Positions 24,588 through 33,539 are shown, numbered from the stretch's first letter. The stretch: 64,000 nt of DNA from DATAZK01 sp963731205 (GCA_963731205.1 CAVSUJ010000002.1:1984001-2048000); one strand, 5' to 3'. The notes: a model not told the origin generated them from the letters alone. Numbers and translations are program-made.

Positions 24588-25313
24588 GTGCCGCCCATCC
24601 GCGCCAATACGGTCCTGCCGGCCGATCGGCGTCCCCTGACGCTGACGACGGCCGATGGTCTCAGGCTGGTCGCGGAACTGGCGCTGCCGGTGGACACGCC
24701 GCCACTCGCGACGGTGATCTGCCTGCACCCGCTCCCCACCCACGGCGGCTCGATGGACAGCCACCTGCTGCGCAAGATGGCGTGGCGGCTTCCGGCGCTC
24801 GCCGGATTGGCGGTCCTGCGGTTCAACACTCGCGGGACGGCCAGCGAGGAGGGGCGCTCGGAGGGAACGTTCGACGGCGGCGAGAGCGAGCGCCTCGACC
24901 TCGCCGCGGCCGTCGAATACGCCGAGTTCCACGAGCTGCCCTCGCCGTGGCTGGTGGGCTGGTCGTTCGGCACCGACCTCATCCTTCGCCACGGCGCCGA
25001 CCCAGCCGTGTGCGGCGCGGTGCTGCTGAGCCCGCCGCTGCGCTTCTCCACCGAGGCCGACCTCGATGCCTGGGCCCGCTTCGGACGCCCGCTGACGGCC
25101 GTTGTCCCCGAGTTCGACGACTATCTGCAGCCCGCCGAGGCCCGGGCACGATTCGCTCGCGTGCCCCAGGCGCGCGTGGTCTCCATCGAGGGCGCCCACC
25201 ATCTGTTCGTCGGCCGCGCCGAGGAGGCGCTCGACGCCGTCGTCGCTACCGTCCTCGGCGAGACCCACCCTGACGCCAGCCCCTTACCCCGCGAGTACCA
25301 GGAGATCCGATGA
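24588..25313 (+). CDS. Alpha/beta hydrolase
   Basis: 241-residue hydrolase. HPLPTHGGSMD near residue 50 is the oxyanion region, GWSFGTD the nucleophile elbow with its serine, and the catalytic His is in GAHHLF near the end. It resembles the small dienelactone-hydrolase-like group CocE/YcjY/AbhD used on xenobiotic or lipid esters; the substrate is unknown. GTG start. Its stop overlaps the start of the SDR gene (ATGA). Confidence 0.85.
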   Translation: MPPIRANTVLPADRRPLTLTTADGLRLVAELALPVDTPPLATVICLHPLPTHGGSMDSHLLRKMAWRLPALAGLAVLRFNTRGTASEEGRSEGTFDGGESERLDLAAAVEYAEFHELPSPWLVGWSFGTDLILRHGADPAVCGAVLLSPPLRFSTEADLDAWARFGRPLTAVVPEFDDYLQPAEARARFARVPQARVVSIEGAHHLFVGRAEEALDAVVATVLGETHPDASPLPREYQEIR

Positions 25314-26075
25314 GCGCGCGCTTCGACCTGTCCGGCAAGAACGCTCTGGTCACCGGCGCCAGCCGCGGGATCGGTCGGGCGATCGCCCTCGGGTTCGCGC
25401 AGGAGGGCGCGAATGTCGTGCTGGCCTCGCGCGACACCGGTTCACTCGAGGCACTGCAGAGCGAGATCGAGGCCACCGGCCAGAAGGCGTACGTGATCGC
25501 CACCGATGTGATGGACCCGGAGTCGATCCGCTCCATGGTGCAAGGAGCCATCGCTCAGCTCGGCAGCGTCGACATCCTCGTCAACAATGCCGGCGGCAGC
25601 TCCTACATGGGGCCGTTCACCACGCTGCGCTTCTCGGGATGGGAGAAGACCATGCGGCTGAACGTGGATTCGATCGTCCATGCGTGCCAGGCGATCGGAC
25701 CCCACATGCTCGAACGCGGCAGCGGCAGCATCATCAACGTGGCCTCGGTCGCGTCGCTCGTCGGCACCCCGGAGCTGGCTGCCTTACGGCGCCAGTAAGG
25801 CGGCCGTGCTCTCACTCACCCGCACGCTCGCCATCGAATGGGGCGGCTCCGGGATCCGGGTCAACGCGCTCTGCCCGGGATGGACACGCACGGCACTGAA
25901 CGCCGACCTGTGGGGCGATGAGCAGATCAGCACCGCGATGATGGAGCGCGTTCCGCTCGGCCGCTGGGCAGACGCCGAAGAGATGGTCGGCCCAGCGGTG
26001 TTTCTGGCGTCGGACGCCGCCTCGTATCTGACGGGTCAGGCGTTGGTGGTCGACGGAGGCCAGACGGCTGACTGA
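25310..26075 (+). pseudogene. Short-chain dehydrogenase/reductase, split by a +1 frameshift
   Basis: Would encode a 254-residue classical SDR. The first part (25310-25798) has the NADP-binding TGASRGIGRA, NNAGG and the catalytic Ser region SIINVASVAS. It then runs into TAA after an extra T at 25784/25785. The second part continues in another frame with YGASKAAVLSLTRTLA, RVNALCPGW and the C-terminal FLASDAASYLTGQALVVDGG. Removing one T from GCCTTACGG restores ELAAYGASKAA, so the break falls at the catalytic Tyr-x-x-x-Lys. It is either a recent mutation or a sequencing error; no slippery site for programmed shifting is seen. Confidence 0.9.
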
Positions 26076-26111
26076 TCGGGGACGATCAGACCGGGTCAGA
26101 CAGCTTGTTCG

Positions 26112-26873
26112 TCAGGGACGGCGGCGAACGTCTGCCGAAGCGGGCGCAGCCGGGGCGCTGGCTACGTACTCGTCGTCCTCGTAGTCGGAGTCGGCGTAAT
26201 CCGTGGTGTCGTACTCGCCGTCATCGGGAAGCGACACCTCTGGCCGGGTCGGCGCCGCCGGCTGGGCCTCCTGGATGGAGATCGACGGCGCGAGAGCCGC
26301 TTCGAGCGCCTCGTGCAGCCGGGAAAGCTGCGCGTTGACGGCATCGCGCTGGCGCTCGAGCTCGGCCAGCCGGCGCGACGCAGCCCGCTCTTCTTCGGCG
26401 GTCTCCTGCTGCGCACGCATCAGCATGCGGTCGGCCTCGGCCTGGGCGTTAGCGATGATCTCCTGGGCCTGGGTCTCCCCCTCGCGGATGCGCGAGCCGT
26501 GGATCCGGTCAGCGTCAGCCGAGATCTGGCGGGCCTCCGCGAGCAGCTCGTCAGCTTCCTGGGAGCGCTGGGCGCGGATCTGGGCACCCTGCTCTTCGGC
26601 GAGAGTGAGGATCTGGGTGATGCGCTCGCCCAGCTCGTGCCATTGCGGACGGCCGCTCTGCAGCTCCTCGCGCGCAGCCTCCGCCTCGGCGGCGGCGCTG
26701 GCGGCGGCCTGCTCGGCGGCGTCGCGGGCGATTTCGGCGTTGCGTAGCTGGTCCTCCAGCCAGCCGAGGTGGTTTTCGACCTGATCACGGTCGTAACCAC
26801 GGCGCACCAGCTCGAAGGCTGGGCCACCTTCCTCAGGAGAGCGAAGAGGCAGCAGGTCGGTGTGCTCGCTCAT
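26112..26873 (-). CDS. DivIVA-like coiled-coil protein (FilP/Scy neighbourhood type)
   Basis: 253 residues. A DivIVA-like N-terminal motif (FELVRRGYDRDQVENHLGWL, about 20-40) is followed by a long Ala/Glu/Gln/Arg coiled coil (about 40-190) and an acidic, Asp/Tyr/Pro-rich disordered tail. In Streptomyces, genes for the polarity/cytoskeletal coiled-coil proteins Scy and FilP lie in the same region near the epimerase and thiolase genes. This shorter protein may be a relative acting in polar growth or cell shape. Older annotations call such proteins cellulose-binding. It converges with the SDR gene. Confidence 0.75.
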   Translation of the reverse strand: MSEHTDLLPLRSPEEGGPAFELVRRGYDRDQVENHLGWLEDQLRNAEIARDAAEQAAASAAAEAEAAREELQSGRPQWHELGERITQILTLAEEQGAQIRAQRSQEADELLAEARQISADADRIHGSRIREGETQAQEIIANAQAEADRMLMRAQQETAEEERAASRRLAELERQRDAVNAQLSRLHEALEAALAPSISIQEAQPAAPTRPEVSLPDDGEYDTTDYADSDYEDDEYVASAPAAPASADVRRRP

Positions 26874-26992
26874 ACCGGGTACTGTGCCACGCTTCGGGCC
26901 GTGGGCCGAGTTCGGCGCGCGCGTCGCGGGCAGCTAATCCTGGGTTTATTCACGCCGTAACACGCGGGCTGAGCTGCAGCGCAACCGGCGGG

Positions 26993-28336
26993 TCAAACCC
27001 CCCGGAACCGGTTGATCTCGACCAGATGCCGCTCTCGCTTCTCCTGATTGCGGACGCCGAGCCCCTCCTCGGGCGCCAGGCACAACACGCCGACCTTGCC
27101 CTGGTGCAGGTTGCGGTGCACGTCGTAGGCGGCCTGCCCGGTCTGCTCCATCGGGTAGACGCGCGACAGCGTCGGGTGGATCAGGCCGCGGTCGATGAGC
27201 CGGTTGGCCTCCGAGGCCTCGCGATAGTTCGCGAAGTGTGAGCCGACGATCCGCTTGAGGTTCATCCAGAGGTAGCGGTTGTCGTACTCGTGCAGGAAGC
27301 CGCTCGTGGAGGCGCAGGTGACGATGGTGCCGCCGCGCCGGGCGACGTAGACCGATGCGCCGAACGTCTCGCGTCCGGGATGCTCGAAGACGATGTCGGC
27401 GTCATCGCCGCCGGTGAGCGAGCGGATCTGCTTACCGAGGCGCTGCCACTCCTTGGGGTCCTGGGTCTGCTCGTCCTTCCAGAACTTGAAGCCCTCGGCG
27501 TTGCGGTCGATGACGAGCTCGGCGCCCATGCGCCGGCACAGATCAGCCTTCTGAGGCGAGGAGACCACGCACACCGGGATCGCGCCGCCGTTGATCGCCA
27601 TTTGCGTGGCGTAGGAGCCGAGCCCGCCGCTCGCGCCCCAGATCAGCACGACGTCGCCCTGCTTCATCGCAGCGCCGTTCTTGCTGACCAGCTGGCGGTA
27701 CGCGGTCGAGTTGACCAGCCCGGGACTTGCGGCCTCTTCCCAGCTCAGATGGGCGGGCTTGGGCATCAGCTGATTGGACTTCACGAGCGCGAGCTCAGCC
27801 AGGCCGCCGAAATTGGTCTCGAAGCCCCAGATCCGCTGCTCGGGATCCATCATCGTGTCGTTGTGCCCGTCGGGACGCTCGAGCTCGACCGACAGGCAAT
27901 GCGCGACCACCTCATCGCCCGGCTTCCAGGCGTTGACTCCGGGACCGGTGCGCAGCACGACGCCGGCGAGGTCGGATCCGATGACCTGGTAGGCCAGATC
28001 GTGACGCTTGCCGAGCGGTGACGAGCGCCCGTAGCGCGCGAGGAAGCCGAAGGTCGACACCGGCTCGAAGATCGAGGTCCAGACGGTGTTGTAGTTGATC
28101 GAGCTGGCCATCACGGCGACGATCGCCTCGCCCGGGCCCAGCTCGGGGGTGGGCACCTCATCGACGTGCAGCGACTTGCGGGGGTCCTTGTCGCGGCTCT
28201 CGAGGCCGTCGAACATGGCCGTCTCGTCCTTGCGCACCACGACCCCGCGGTAGCTGGCCGGCACCTCCATGGCGCCGAATTCCGCGGCCGGGGTGTCACC
28301 GGCGACGATCGCTGCGGTGATCTCTTTGATGGACAA
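26993..28336 (-). CDS. ccr: Crotonyl-CoA carboxylase/reductase
   Basis: NADPH-dependent reductive carboxylation of crotonyl-CoA to (2S)-ethylmalonyl-CoA, the defining step of the ethylmalonyl-CoA pathway. It has 447 residues of the MDR superfamily. The Rossmann loop is GASGGLGSYATQ (about 234-245). CO2-binding residues described for the Kitasatospora enzyme are all present at matching places: N81 (SINYNTVW), F172-E173 (GFETNFGG) and H367 (GSHFANY). This sets it apart from plain enoyl reductases. The start is TTG with GGGAGGCGCC just upstream. It is transcribed away from the sigma-factor gene. Confidence 0.96.
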   Translation of the reverse strand: MSIKEITAAIVAGDTPAAEFGAMEVPASYRGVVVRKDETAMFDGLESRDKDPRKSLHVDEVPTPELGPGEAIVAVMASSINYNTVWTSIFEPVSTFGFLARYGRSSPLGKRHDLAYQVIGSDLAGVVLRTGPGVNAWKPGDEVVAHCLSVELERPDGHNDTMMDPEQRIWGFETNFGGLAELALVKSNQLMPKPAHLSWEEAASPGLVNSTAYRQLVSKNGAAMKQGDVVLIWGASGGLGSYATQMAINGGAIPVCVVSSPQKADLCRRMGAELVIDRNAEGFKFWKDEQTQDPKEWQRLGKQIRSLTGGDDADIVFEHPGRETFGASVYVARRGGTIVTCASTSGFLHEYDNRYLWMNLKRIVGSHFANYREASEANRLIDRGLIHPTLSRVYPMEQTGQAAYDVHRNLHQGKVGVLCLAPEEGLGVRNQEKRERHLVEINRFRGV

Positions 28337-28439
28337 GGCGCCTCCCGGTCGGCCGATTGATCGCCGCAGATGTTACCGGCGAGTGAACTTAGCGCGGGCA
28401 GCCGAAGGTCCCGGCCCTCGCAGCAGGCCCAACGCGCGC

Positions 28440-28463
28440 AACCGATCGAGGGACGCGGGCGTC
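28440..28463 (+). promoter_or_regulatory. Putative ECF-type promoter of the sigma gene
   Basis: AACC (28440-28443), 16 bases, then CGTC (28460-28463) resembles an ECF sigma -35/-10 pair. It ends ten bases before the first start codon of the ECF sigma gene, so autoregulation is plausible. Short motifs like this can occur by chance. Confidence 0.4.
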
Positions 28464-28472
28464 TGACAGAAC

Positions 28473-29081
28473 GTGATGGACGCGACTGCCGCACGCCTGC
28501 CGGCGTTTGCGCCTACGGTGCTGCCCGTGGCCATCCGGCGGTTCGTTGGTCAGCAGGACCTGTCGGAGGAGACGACGGCGACCACCGAAGAGACTTTGAC
28601 GGCGCTGTATGTCGCTGAGTACGGCCGGCTCCTGCGGCTCGCGGCATTGCTGGTCGACGATCTCGGCAGTTGCGAGGAGATCGTGCAGGACGCGTACCTG
28701 AAGGTGCACGCGGCGCTGCTGGGTCCGACGCCGCGGCTGCGCGACGAGGACCGGGCTCTCGCGTACCTGCGCCAAACCGTGGTGAACCTGGCCCGCTCGT
28801 CGCTGCGGCGCCGCCTGGTGGCCCGCAAGCACGCCCCGCGTCCGATGCCTGATGCGCCGAGCGCAGAGGAGGGTGCGTACGCGCAGGTCGAGCGGGCTGC
28901 CGTGGTGAAGGCGTTACGCGACCTGCCGCGTCGCCAGCGGGAGGCCGTCGTGCTGCGCTATTACGGCGACCTGAGTGAGGCTGACGCGGCGGGCGTCATG
29001 GGCGTGAGCGTCGGATCCGTCAAGGCGTACACGTCGCGGGGACTGGCGGCGCTCGCCGAGGCGTTGGAGGAGCTGCGATGA
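28473..29081 (+). CDS. ECF-family RNA polymerase sigma factor
   Basis: 202 residues with the two ECF domains: region 2 (about 45-85, LYVAEYGRLLRLAALLVDD and EIVQDAYLKVHAAL) and region 4 (about 145-195, LPRRQREAVVLRYYGDLSE and the helix-turn-helix VGSVKAYTSRGLAAL). The N-terminal ~40 residues are extra, so a later start is possible; GTG 28473 and ATG 28476 are adjacent. The stop overlaps the next gene (ATGA), which encodes a likely membrane-bound regulator. Confidence 0.9.
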   Translation: MMDATAARLPAFAPTVLPVAIRRFVGQQDLSEETTATTEETLTALYVAEYGRLLRLAALLVDDLGSCEEIVQDAYLKVHAALLGPTPRLRDEDRALAYLRQTVVNLARSSLRRRLVARKHAPRPMPDAPSAEEGAYAQVERAAVVKALRDLPRRQREAVVLRYYGDLSEADAAGVMGVSVGSVKAYTSRGLAALAEALEELR

Positions 29082-29983
29082 GCTCTGACTCCGACCGCGA
29101 GCAGGAACTGCGCCGGCTGCTTGCCGACGCGGTGGAGCCGATCGAGCCGTCCCCGGGTTCCCAGACGCGACTGCTCGCCCGGGCGCGCGCCCAGCAACGC
29201 CGCCGCCAGCGCCCCCTGATGGAGCGCCTGCGGCTGCCGGCGGCGGCCGTGTCGCTGCTGGCCGTCGTAGCGCTTGTGGTGGTGCTGGTGAGCCGCGCGG
29301 GGGACCGGTCGAACGGATCGTCTGCGACTTCGACAGCGGCGGGAGCTGCCTCGGCGGCCAGCGCACCCTCGCGGGGCGCCCAGGCGTCGTCCCCCGCCAC
29401 GCAGGCGCAGGGCCCGGTGTCATCGCCTGCTGCGTTTCCGAAGGCGCCGCCGAAAGACTTGTCGCGCGGCGGGTCCACCGCGGGATCACGCTCCGATTCC
29501 ACTTCGGGCTTGAACCCGGATGCGTCCATGGCTGGTCCGTCGCGTCCTTCGGACCTCGACGGCGACGGGCGTGCCGACACGTTCACGCTCAGCGGCCGGG
29601 TTCTCACGGCGAACCTGTCACGCGACGGGCGCCAGATGGTCACCCTGCCGCCGGTGGGGCCTCATGCCTTCGTGCTCTTCGTATCGACGCTGGACGACCC
29701 GAACGGTCAGGCCGTGGCGGTGTTGTTCGTGCGACTGCGGGTCGCGAGCCAGTCGGCGACCGACACTGTCGTGGCATTGGTGGACGGCCGGCTCACCGTG
29801 CTCCAGGAAGGCTCCGGGCCGGCACTGCTCACCATTGATCGGACCCACGGATACGTCTGCAGTCAAAGGACTTTGGCACTCGTCGGGGATGCGACGCCGT
29901 TCGTCGTCGACGGATCACAGCTCGTCGCCTCGAGGGAACTCTCGGGCGTAGTGGCGGCCCCTGCGAAGACCAGCGGCTGCTGA
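29078..29983 (+). CDS. Putative membrane anti-sigma factor
   Basis: 301 residues: a short charged cytoplasmic N terminus (about 1-50, with Arg/Gln-rich stretch), one membrane helix (about 53-71, LPAAAVSLLAVVALVVVLVS), a ~80-residue Ser/Ala/Pro-rich linker, and an outer domain of ~140 residues. The outer domain opens with a calcium-loop-like DLDGDGRADTF, as in FG-GAP/EF-hand-like repeats, and ends in a cysteine. No zinc-type anti-sigma motif is visible. The ATGA coupling to an ECF sigma gene and the single-pass topology are the basis for the call; a direct partner function is inferred. Confidence 0.7.
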   Translation: MSSDSDREQELRRLLADAVEPIEPSPGSQTRLLARARAQQRRRQRPLMERLRLPAAAVSLLAVVALVVVLVSRAGDRSNGSSATSTAAGAASAASAPSRGAQASSPATQAQGPVSSPAAFPKAPPKDLSRGGSTAGSRSDSTSGLNPDASMAGPSRPSDLDGDGRADTFTLSGRVLTANLSRDGRQMVTLPPVGPHAFVLFVSTLDDPNGQAVAVLFVRLRVASQSATDTVVALVDGRLTVLQEGSGPALLTIDRTHGYVCSQRTLALVGDATPFVVDGSQLVASRELSGVVAAPAKTSGC

Positions 29984-29988
29984 CCACG

Positions 29989-30777
29989 TCAGGCGCACCA
30001 CTGCCCGTGCTCGCCCGGATGCCCGCGGGGCAGCTCGACCGAGACGAGCAGCGGGGCGACCGGCGTGCGGTCGATCGCGTCGAAGGCGAAGATCTCGATC
30101 TCGGTGAGCCGGGCGCGGCGGGTGAGGCCGGCCAGGTGAGTGCTCTTGCCCGCAGGGACCGGGATGCCGACCTCCGGTGCCTCGACGGGGGGTTGGCGGG
30201 CGAAGATCCCACGCGGCCGGTCGGGGCGGCCGATGCGCAGCAGCACATCGCGTTCCAGCGCATTGCTGACCTCCAGGAAGACGCGCCCACCGCGATGGGC
30301 CTCGCTCGTGACGGCCTGTGGGACCACAGCGAGGCCGCCGCGCGCGTCCTCACCCTGGGGATGGGTGCACCACGTCGCCGACATCCGCAGCCCGTCGCGC
30401 GTGTAGTCGACAAGCTCCAAAACGCCTGCAACGACAGCGAAATAGGCCGGTCCGAGCCCGACGCGATGCTCTCCTAGCAGACGCCCAGGGAGCATCGTCT
30501 CGGGCAGCTCGGCCTCGTCCGCGGGAAAGACGATCTCAGCGTCCAGCTCGACCATCCCACCGTCCGCGAAGCCGGACGCGTCGAGCCGCTCGACCGTGAG
30601 CTCCCCGGGCTGCAGCAGCGCGCCCTCACGTTCCCGGTCCTGATCGACGAGCGCGCCTGCGAGCGTTGCCAGGGCAAGGTCATCTCCGTAGACCACCGAC
30701 GAGCCGGGAGTGGTCGAGCGGGACCGCAGTGATTCGAGCCAGTCCAGGACGGCGTCCTCGACCTCACCGGGGCTCAC
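29989..30777 (-). CDS. Hypothetical protein
   Basis: 262 residues, soluble, no signal peptide and no motif I recognise. The N-terminal part is acidic (EVEDAVLDWLESL); the middle reads like a beta-rich domain with several Gly/Val strands. It converges with the anti-sigma-like gene (5 bp between the ends) and lies 33 bases downstream of the epimerase gene on the same strand, so it may be cotranscribed with it. Codon use matches its neighbours. Confidence 0.6.
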   Translation of the reverse strand: MSPGEVEDAVLDWLESLRSRSTTPGSSVVYGDDLALATLAGALVDQDREREGALLQPGELTVERLDASGFADGGMVELDAEIVFPADEAELPETMLPGRLLGEHRVGLGPAYFAVVAGVLELVDYTRDGLRMSATWCTHPQGEDARGGLAVVPQAVTSEAHRGGRVFLEVSNALERDVLLRIGRPDRPRGIFARQPPVEAPEVGIPVPAGKSTHLAGLTRRARLTEIEIFAFDAIDRTPVAPLLVSVELPRGHPGEHGQWCA

Positions 30778-30810
30778 CGGCCGCTCACCACTGGCCCGTC
30801 ACGACTGCCG

Positions 30811-31263
30811 TCATCCGAGCGGAACGGCCTGCACCAGCTCGGTCAGCACCCCGCCGGTGTCCTTCGGGTGCAGGAACGCGATGCTCGCGCCCATCGAGCC
30901 GTGGCGCGGGCGCTCGTCGACGAGGCGCACGCCGGTCTCGGCGATGCGGGCCAGCGCGGCGCTGACATCGACGACGCCGTAGCCGATGTGGTGCACGCCG
31001 GGGCCGTTGCGGGCCAGGAACTTTCCGACCGGCGAGTCGTCGCTCAGCGGCTCGAGAAGCTGCACGTACGAACCCCCGGGATCGTCACCCTCGGGCGCTG
31101 CGACGACGAGCATCGCCTCGTGAACGCCCTGGGACTCATTTGTCTCGCGGGAAGTAACGGTCAGGCCGTAGGTGGTCTCATACCAGCCGATGGCCTCTTC
31201 GAGGTTGCGGACGGCGACCCCGACGTGGTCGATACGGGTGAACAGCGGTAGCGGATACGTCAC
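30811..31263 (-). CDS. Methylmalonyl-CoA/ethylmalonyl-CoA epimerase
   Basis: VOC-fold metalloenzyme that inverts the C2 centre of methylmalonyl-CoA, and of ethylmalonyl-CoA between Ccr and Ecm. It has 150 residues from GTG 31263, which gives the usual N terminus (TRIDHVGVAVRNLEEAIGWY). Metal ligands are expected in DHVG (His), in HHIGYGV (His) and the Glu near the C terminus (VLTELVQ). Upstream in-frame codons exist but lie in the divergent promoter region. The pairing with a divergent thiolase gene is conserved in actinobacteria. Confidence 0.9.
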   Translation of the reverse strand: MTYPLPLFTRIDHVGVAVRNLEEAIGWYETTYGLTVTSRETNESQGVHEAMLVVAAPEGDDPGGSYVQLLEPLSDDSPVGKFLARNGPGVHHIGYGVVDVSAALARIAETGVRLVDERPRHGSMGASIAFLHPKDTGGVLTELVQAVPLG

Positions 31264-31316
31264 AGGCCCGTATCCTGGCATCTTTCCCACAGGATCGTCC
31301 GAGGAGATACCGCAAA

Positions 31317-32501
31317 ATGCCCGGATCCGTGATCGTCGCAGGCGCCCGCACCCCGATCGGCAAGCTCTCCGGCTCCCTCAAGAGCTTCACCGCCATGGAC
31401 CTCGGCGGCTTTGCCATCAAGGCCGCGCTCGAGCGCGCCGGGATCACCGGTGACGCCGTCGAATACGTGATCATGGGCCATGTGATCCAGGCCGGCGCCG
31501 GTCAGATCACCGCGCGGCAGGCGGCCATCAAGGGCGGCATCCCGATGTCCACCCCGGCACTCACCGTCAACAAGGTGTGCCTCTCCGGGCTCAACGCCAT
31601 CGCGCTTGCGGATCTCTACATCTCCAGCGGCCAGTACGACGTCATCGTCGCCGGTGGCATGGAGTCGATGACCAACACCCCGCACCTGCTGCCCGGCGCC
31701 CGGGCCGGCTTCCGCTATGGCGATGCCAAGCTCCTCGACGCGACCGCTCACGACGCGCTGTTCTGCGCGTTCGACCAGGTGGCGATGGGTGAATCGACCG
31801 AGAAGTACAACGCCCGATTGGGTATCAGCCGTGAGGAGCAGGACGAGTTCAGCGCCCGCTCCCATGACCGCGCCGCAGCTGCCATGAAGGAGGGACGCTT
31901 CGACGCCGAACTGGTGTCGGTGCAGATCCCGCAGCGCAAGGGCGACCCGCTGGTCGTCAGCGAGGACGAGGGTGTGCGTCCTGGCACCACCACCGAGAGC
32001 CTCGCCAAGCTGCGCCCGGCTTTCGCCGCCGACGGCACCATCACCGCCGGTTCGGCGTCGCAGATCTCCGACGGTGGCTGCGCGCTGGTCATCATGTCGC
32101 GTCGCAAGGCCGAGGAATTGGGCGCGCCGATCCTCGCTGAGATCGGTGCCGCCGGGTTCGTCGCCGGCCCCGACGCGTCGCTGCAGTCGCAGCCCGCCAA
32201 CGCGATCGCGCAGGCACTCGCCAAGGAAGGGCTGAGCGCCGCAGACCTCGATCTCGTTGAAATCAATGAGGCTTTTGCCTCCGTCGGCATCCAGTCCATG
32301 CGTGATCTCGGTCTCGATCCCGACAAGGTCAACGTCGACGGAGGGGCGATCAGCCTCGGTCACCCGGTCGGCATGTCGGGTGCCCGGATCGTGCTGCACC
32401 TCGCCCACGCGCTGGCGCGCCAGGGCGGCGGGGTCGGAGCCGCGGGGCTTTGCGGCGGCGGTGGCCAGGGTGACGCTCTGGTGCTGCGCGTCTCTGCCTG
32501 A
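31317..32501 (+). CDS. atoB: Acetyl-CoA acetyltransferase (biosynthetic-type thiolase)
   Basis: Condenses two acetyl-CoA to acetoacetyl-CoA or runs in reverse. It has 394 residues with the nucleophilic cysteine C88 (NKVCLSGLNAI), H349 (GGAISLGHPVGMSGAR) and the acid/base cysteine C379 (GLCGGGGQGDA). NEAFA is also present. This is the first step towards crotonyl-CoA for Ccr. GAGGAGA lies upstream of ATG. The 53-bp region shared with the epimerase must carry both promoters. Confidence 0.95.
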   Translation: MPGSVIVAGARTPIGKLSGSLKSFTAMDLGGFAIKAALERAGITGDAVEYVIMGHVIQAGAGQITARQAAIKGGIPMSTPALTVNKVCLSGLNAIALADLYISSGQYDVIVAGGMESMTNTPHLLPGARAGFRYGDAKLLDATAHDALFCAFDQVAMGESTEKYNARLGISREEQDEFSARSHDRAAAAMKEGRFDAELVSVQIPQRKGDPLVVSEDEGVRPGTTTESLAKLRPAFAADGTITAGSASQISDGGCALVIMSRRKAEELGAPILAEIGAAGFVAGPDASLQSQPANAIAQALAKEGLSAADLDLVEINEAFASVGIQSMRDLGLDPDKVNVDGGAISLGHPVGMSGARIVLHLAHALARQGGGVGAAGLCGGGGQGDALVLRVSA

Positions 32502-32540
32502 ACGAAGATTGCCTGAAAGAAAGAGATTCGGGTCCAAGCA

Positions 32541-33509
32541 GTGAACCGGCGGGACGAGCCGCTGCCCGATCTCGTCGCGGCCGCCCGCGAGGGCAGCCCG
32601 CGAGCCGTGGCGCGGCTGATCTCGCTCGTCGAGGATGCGTCGCCGCGGCTGCGCGAGGTGATGGCGCTGCTCGCGCCGCTGTGCGGCAACGCTCAGGTCG
32701 TCGGGCTCACCGGTTCTCCTGGCGTGGGCAAGTCGACCACGACATCGGCGCTCGTCGCTGCCTACCGCGCTCGCGGCCAGCGGGTCGGGGTCCTCGCGGT
32801 CGACCCGTCGTCGCCGTTCAGTGGCGGAGCGCTGCTCGGTGATCGCGTCCGCATGCAGGATCACGCGACAGATGCTGGGGTTTTCATCCGTTCTATGGCA
32901 TCACGCGGGCAGCTCGGCGGTCTGTCGTGGGCCACTCCGCAGGCGCTGCGCGTGCTCGATGCCGCAGGGTGCGATGTGGTGCTGATCGAGACCGTCGGCG
33001 TCGGGCAGGCGGAGGTCGAGATCGCCTCGCTGGCCGACTCGACGGTCGTGCTTCTGGCCCCCGGAATGGGCGACGCGATTCAGGCGGCGAAAGCTGGAAT
33101 CCTCGAAGTGGCCGACGTCTTCGTGGTCAACAAGGCCGACCGTGACGGCGTCGACCAGACGATCCGCGAGTTGAAGGGCATGCTCTCGCTGGGCTTCAGC
33201 GACGTGACGTCCGGCGGCTGGAGGCCCCCGGTGTGTCGAACGGTCGCGAGCCGCTCCGAAGGAATCGATGAGGTGGTCGATTCCCTGACACGGCACCGGG
33301 AATGGCTCGATTCCAGCGGCGAAGGGGAGCGGCGGCGCACGGCCCGCGCCCGCGGCGAGATCGAGGCCATCGCGCTGACCGAGTTGCGCTCGCGCATGGA
33401 TGAGCTGCGCGGCCAAGCGGCCCTCCCCGAGCTTGCAGCTGACGTCGCCGCCGGACGGCTGGATCCCTACTCCGCCGCCGACCGTCTCATCGCCGGAGTC
33501 ACGACCTGA
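32541..33509 (+). CDS. meaB: Mutase-associated G-protein chaperone (MeaB/ArgK)
   Basis: P-loop GTPase that gates cofactor loading and protects B12-dependent acyl-CoA mutases. It has 322 residues: Walker A GSPGVGKST (58-66), switch-like VDPSSPFSGGALLGDRVRM, ETVGVGQ and the base motif NKAD. The C-terminal helical arm serves dimerisation. Old annotations as an arginine transport kinase are wrong. It follows the thiolase by 40 bases and would serve Ecm and/or the isobutyryl-CoA mutase encoded in this window. Confidence 0.95.
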   Translation: MNRRDEPLPDLVAAAREGSPRAVARLISLVEDASPRLREVMALLAPLCGNAQVVGLTGSPGVGKSTTTSALVAAYRARGQRVGVLAVDPSSPFSGGALLGDRVRMQDHATDAGVFIRSMASRGQLGGLSWATPQALRVLDAAGCDVVLIETVGVGQAEVEIASLADSTVVLLAPGMGDAIQAAKAGILEVADVFVVNKADRDGVDQTIRELKGMLSLGFSDVTSGGWRPPVCRTVASRSEGIDEVVDSLTRHREWLDSSGEGERRRTARARGEIEAIALTELRSRMDELRGQAALPELAADVAAGRLDPYSAADRLIAGVTT

Positions 33510-33539
33510 CCCGAGGCCGGTGGCTGAGAGGATCGATGC

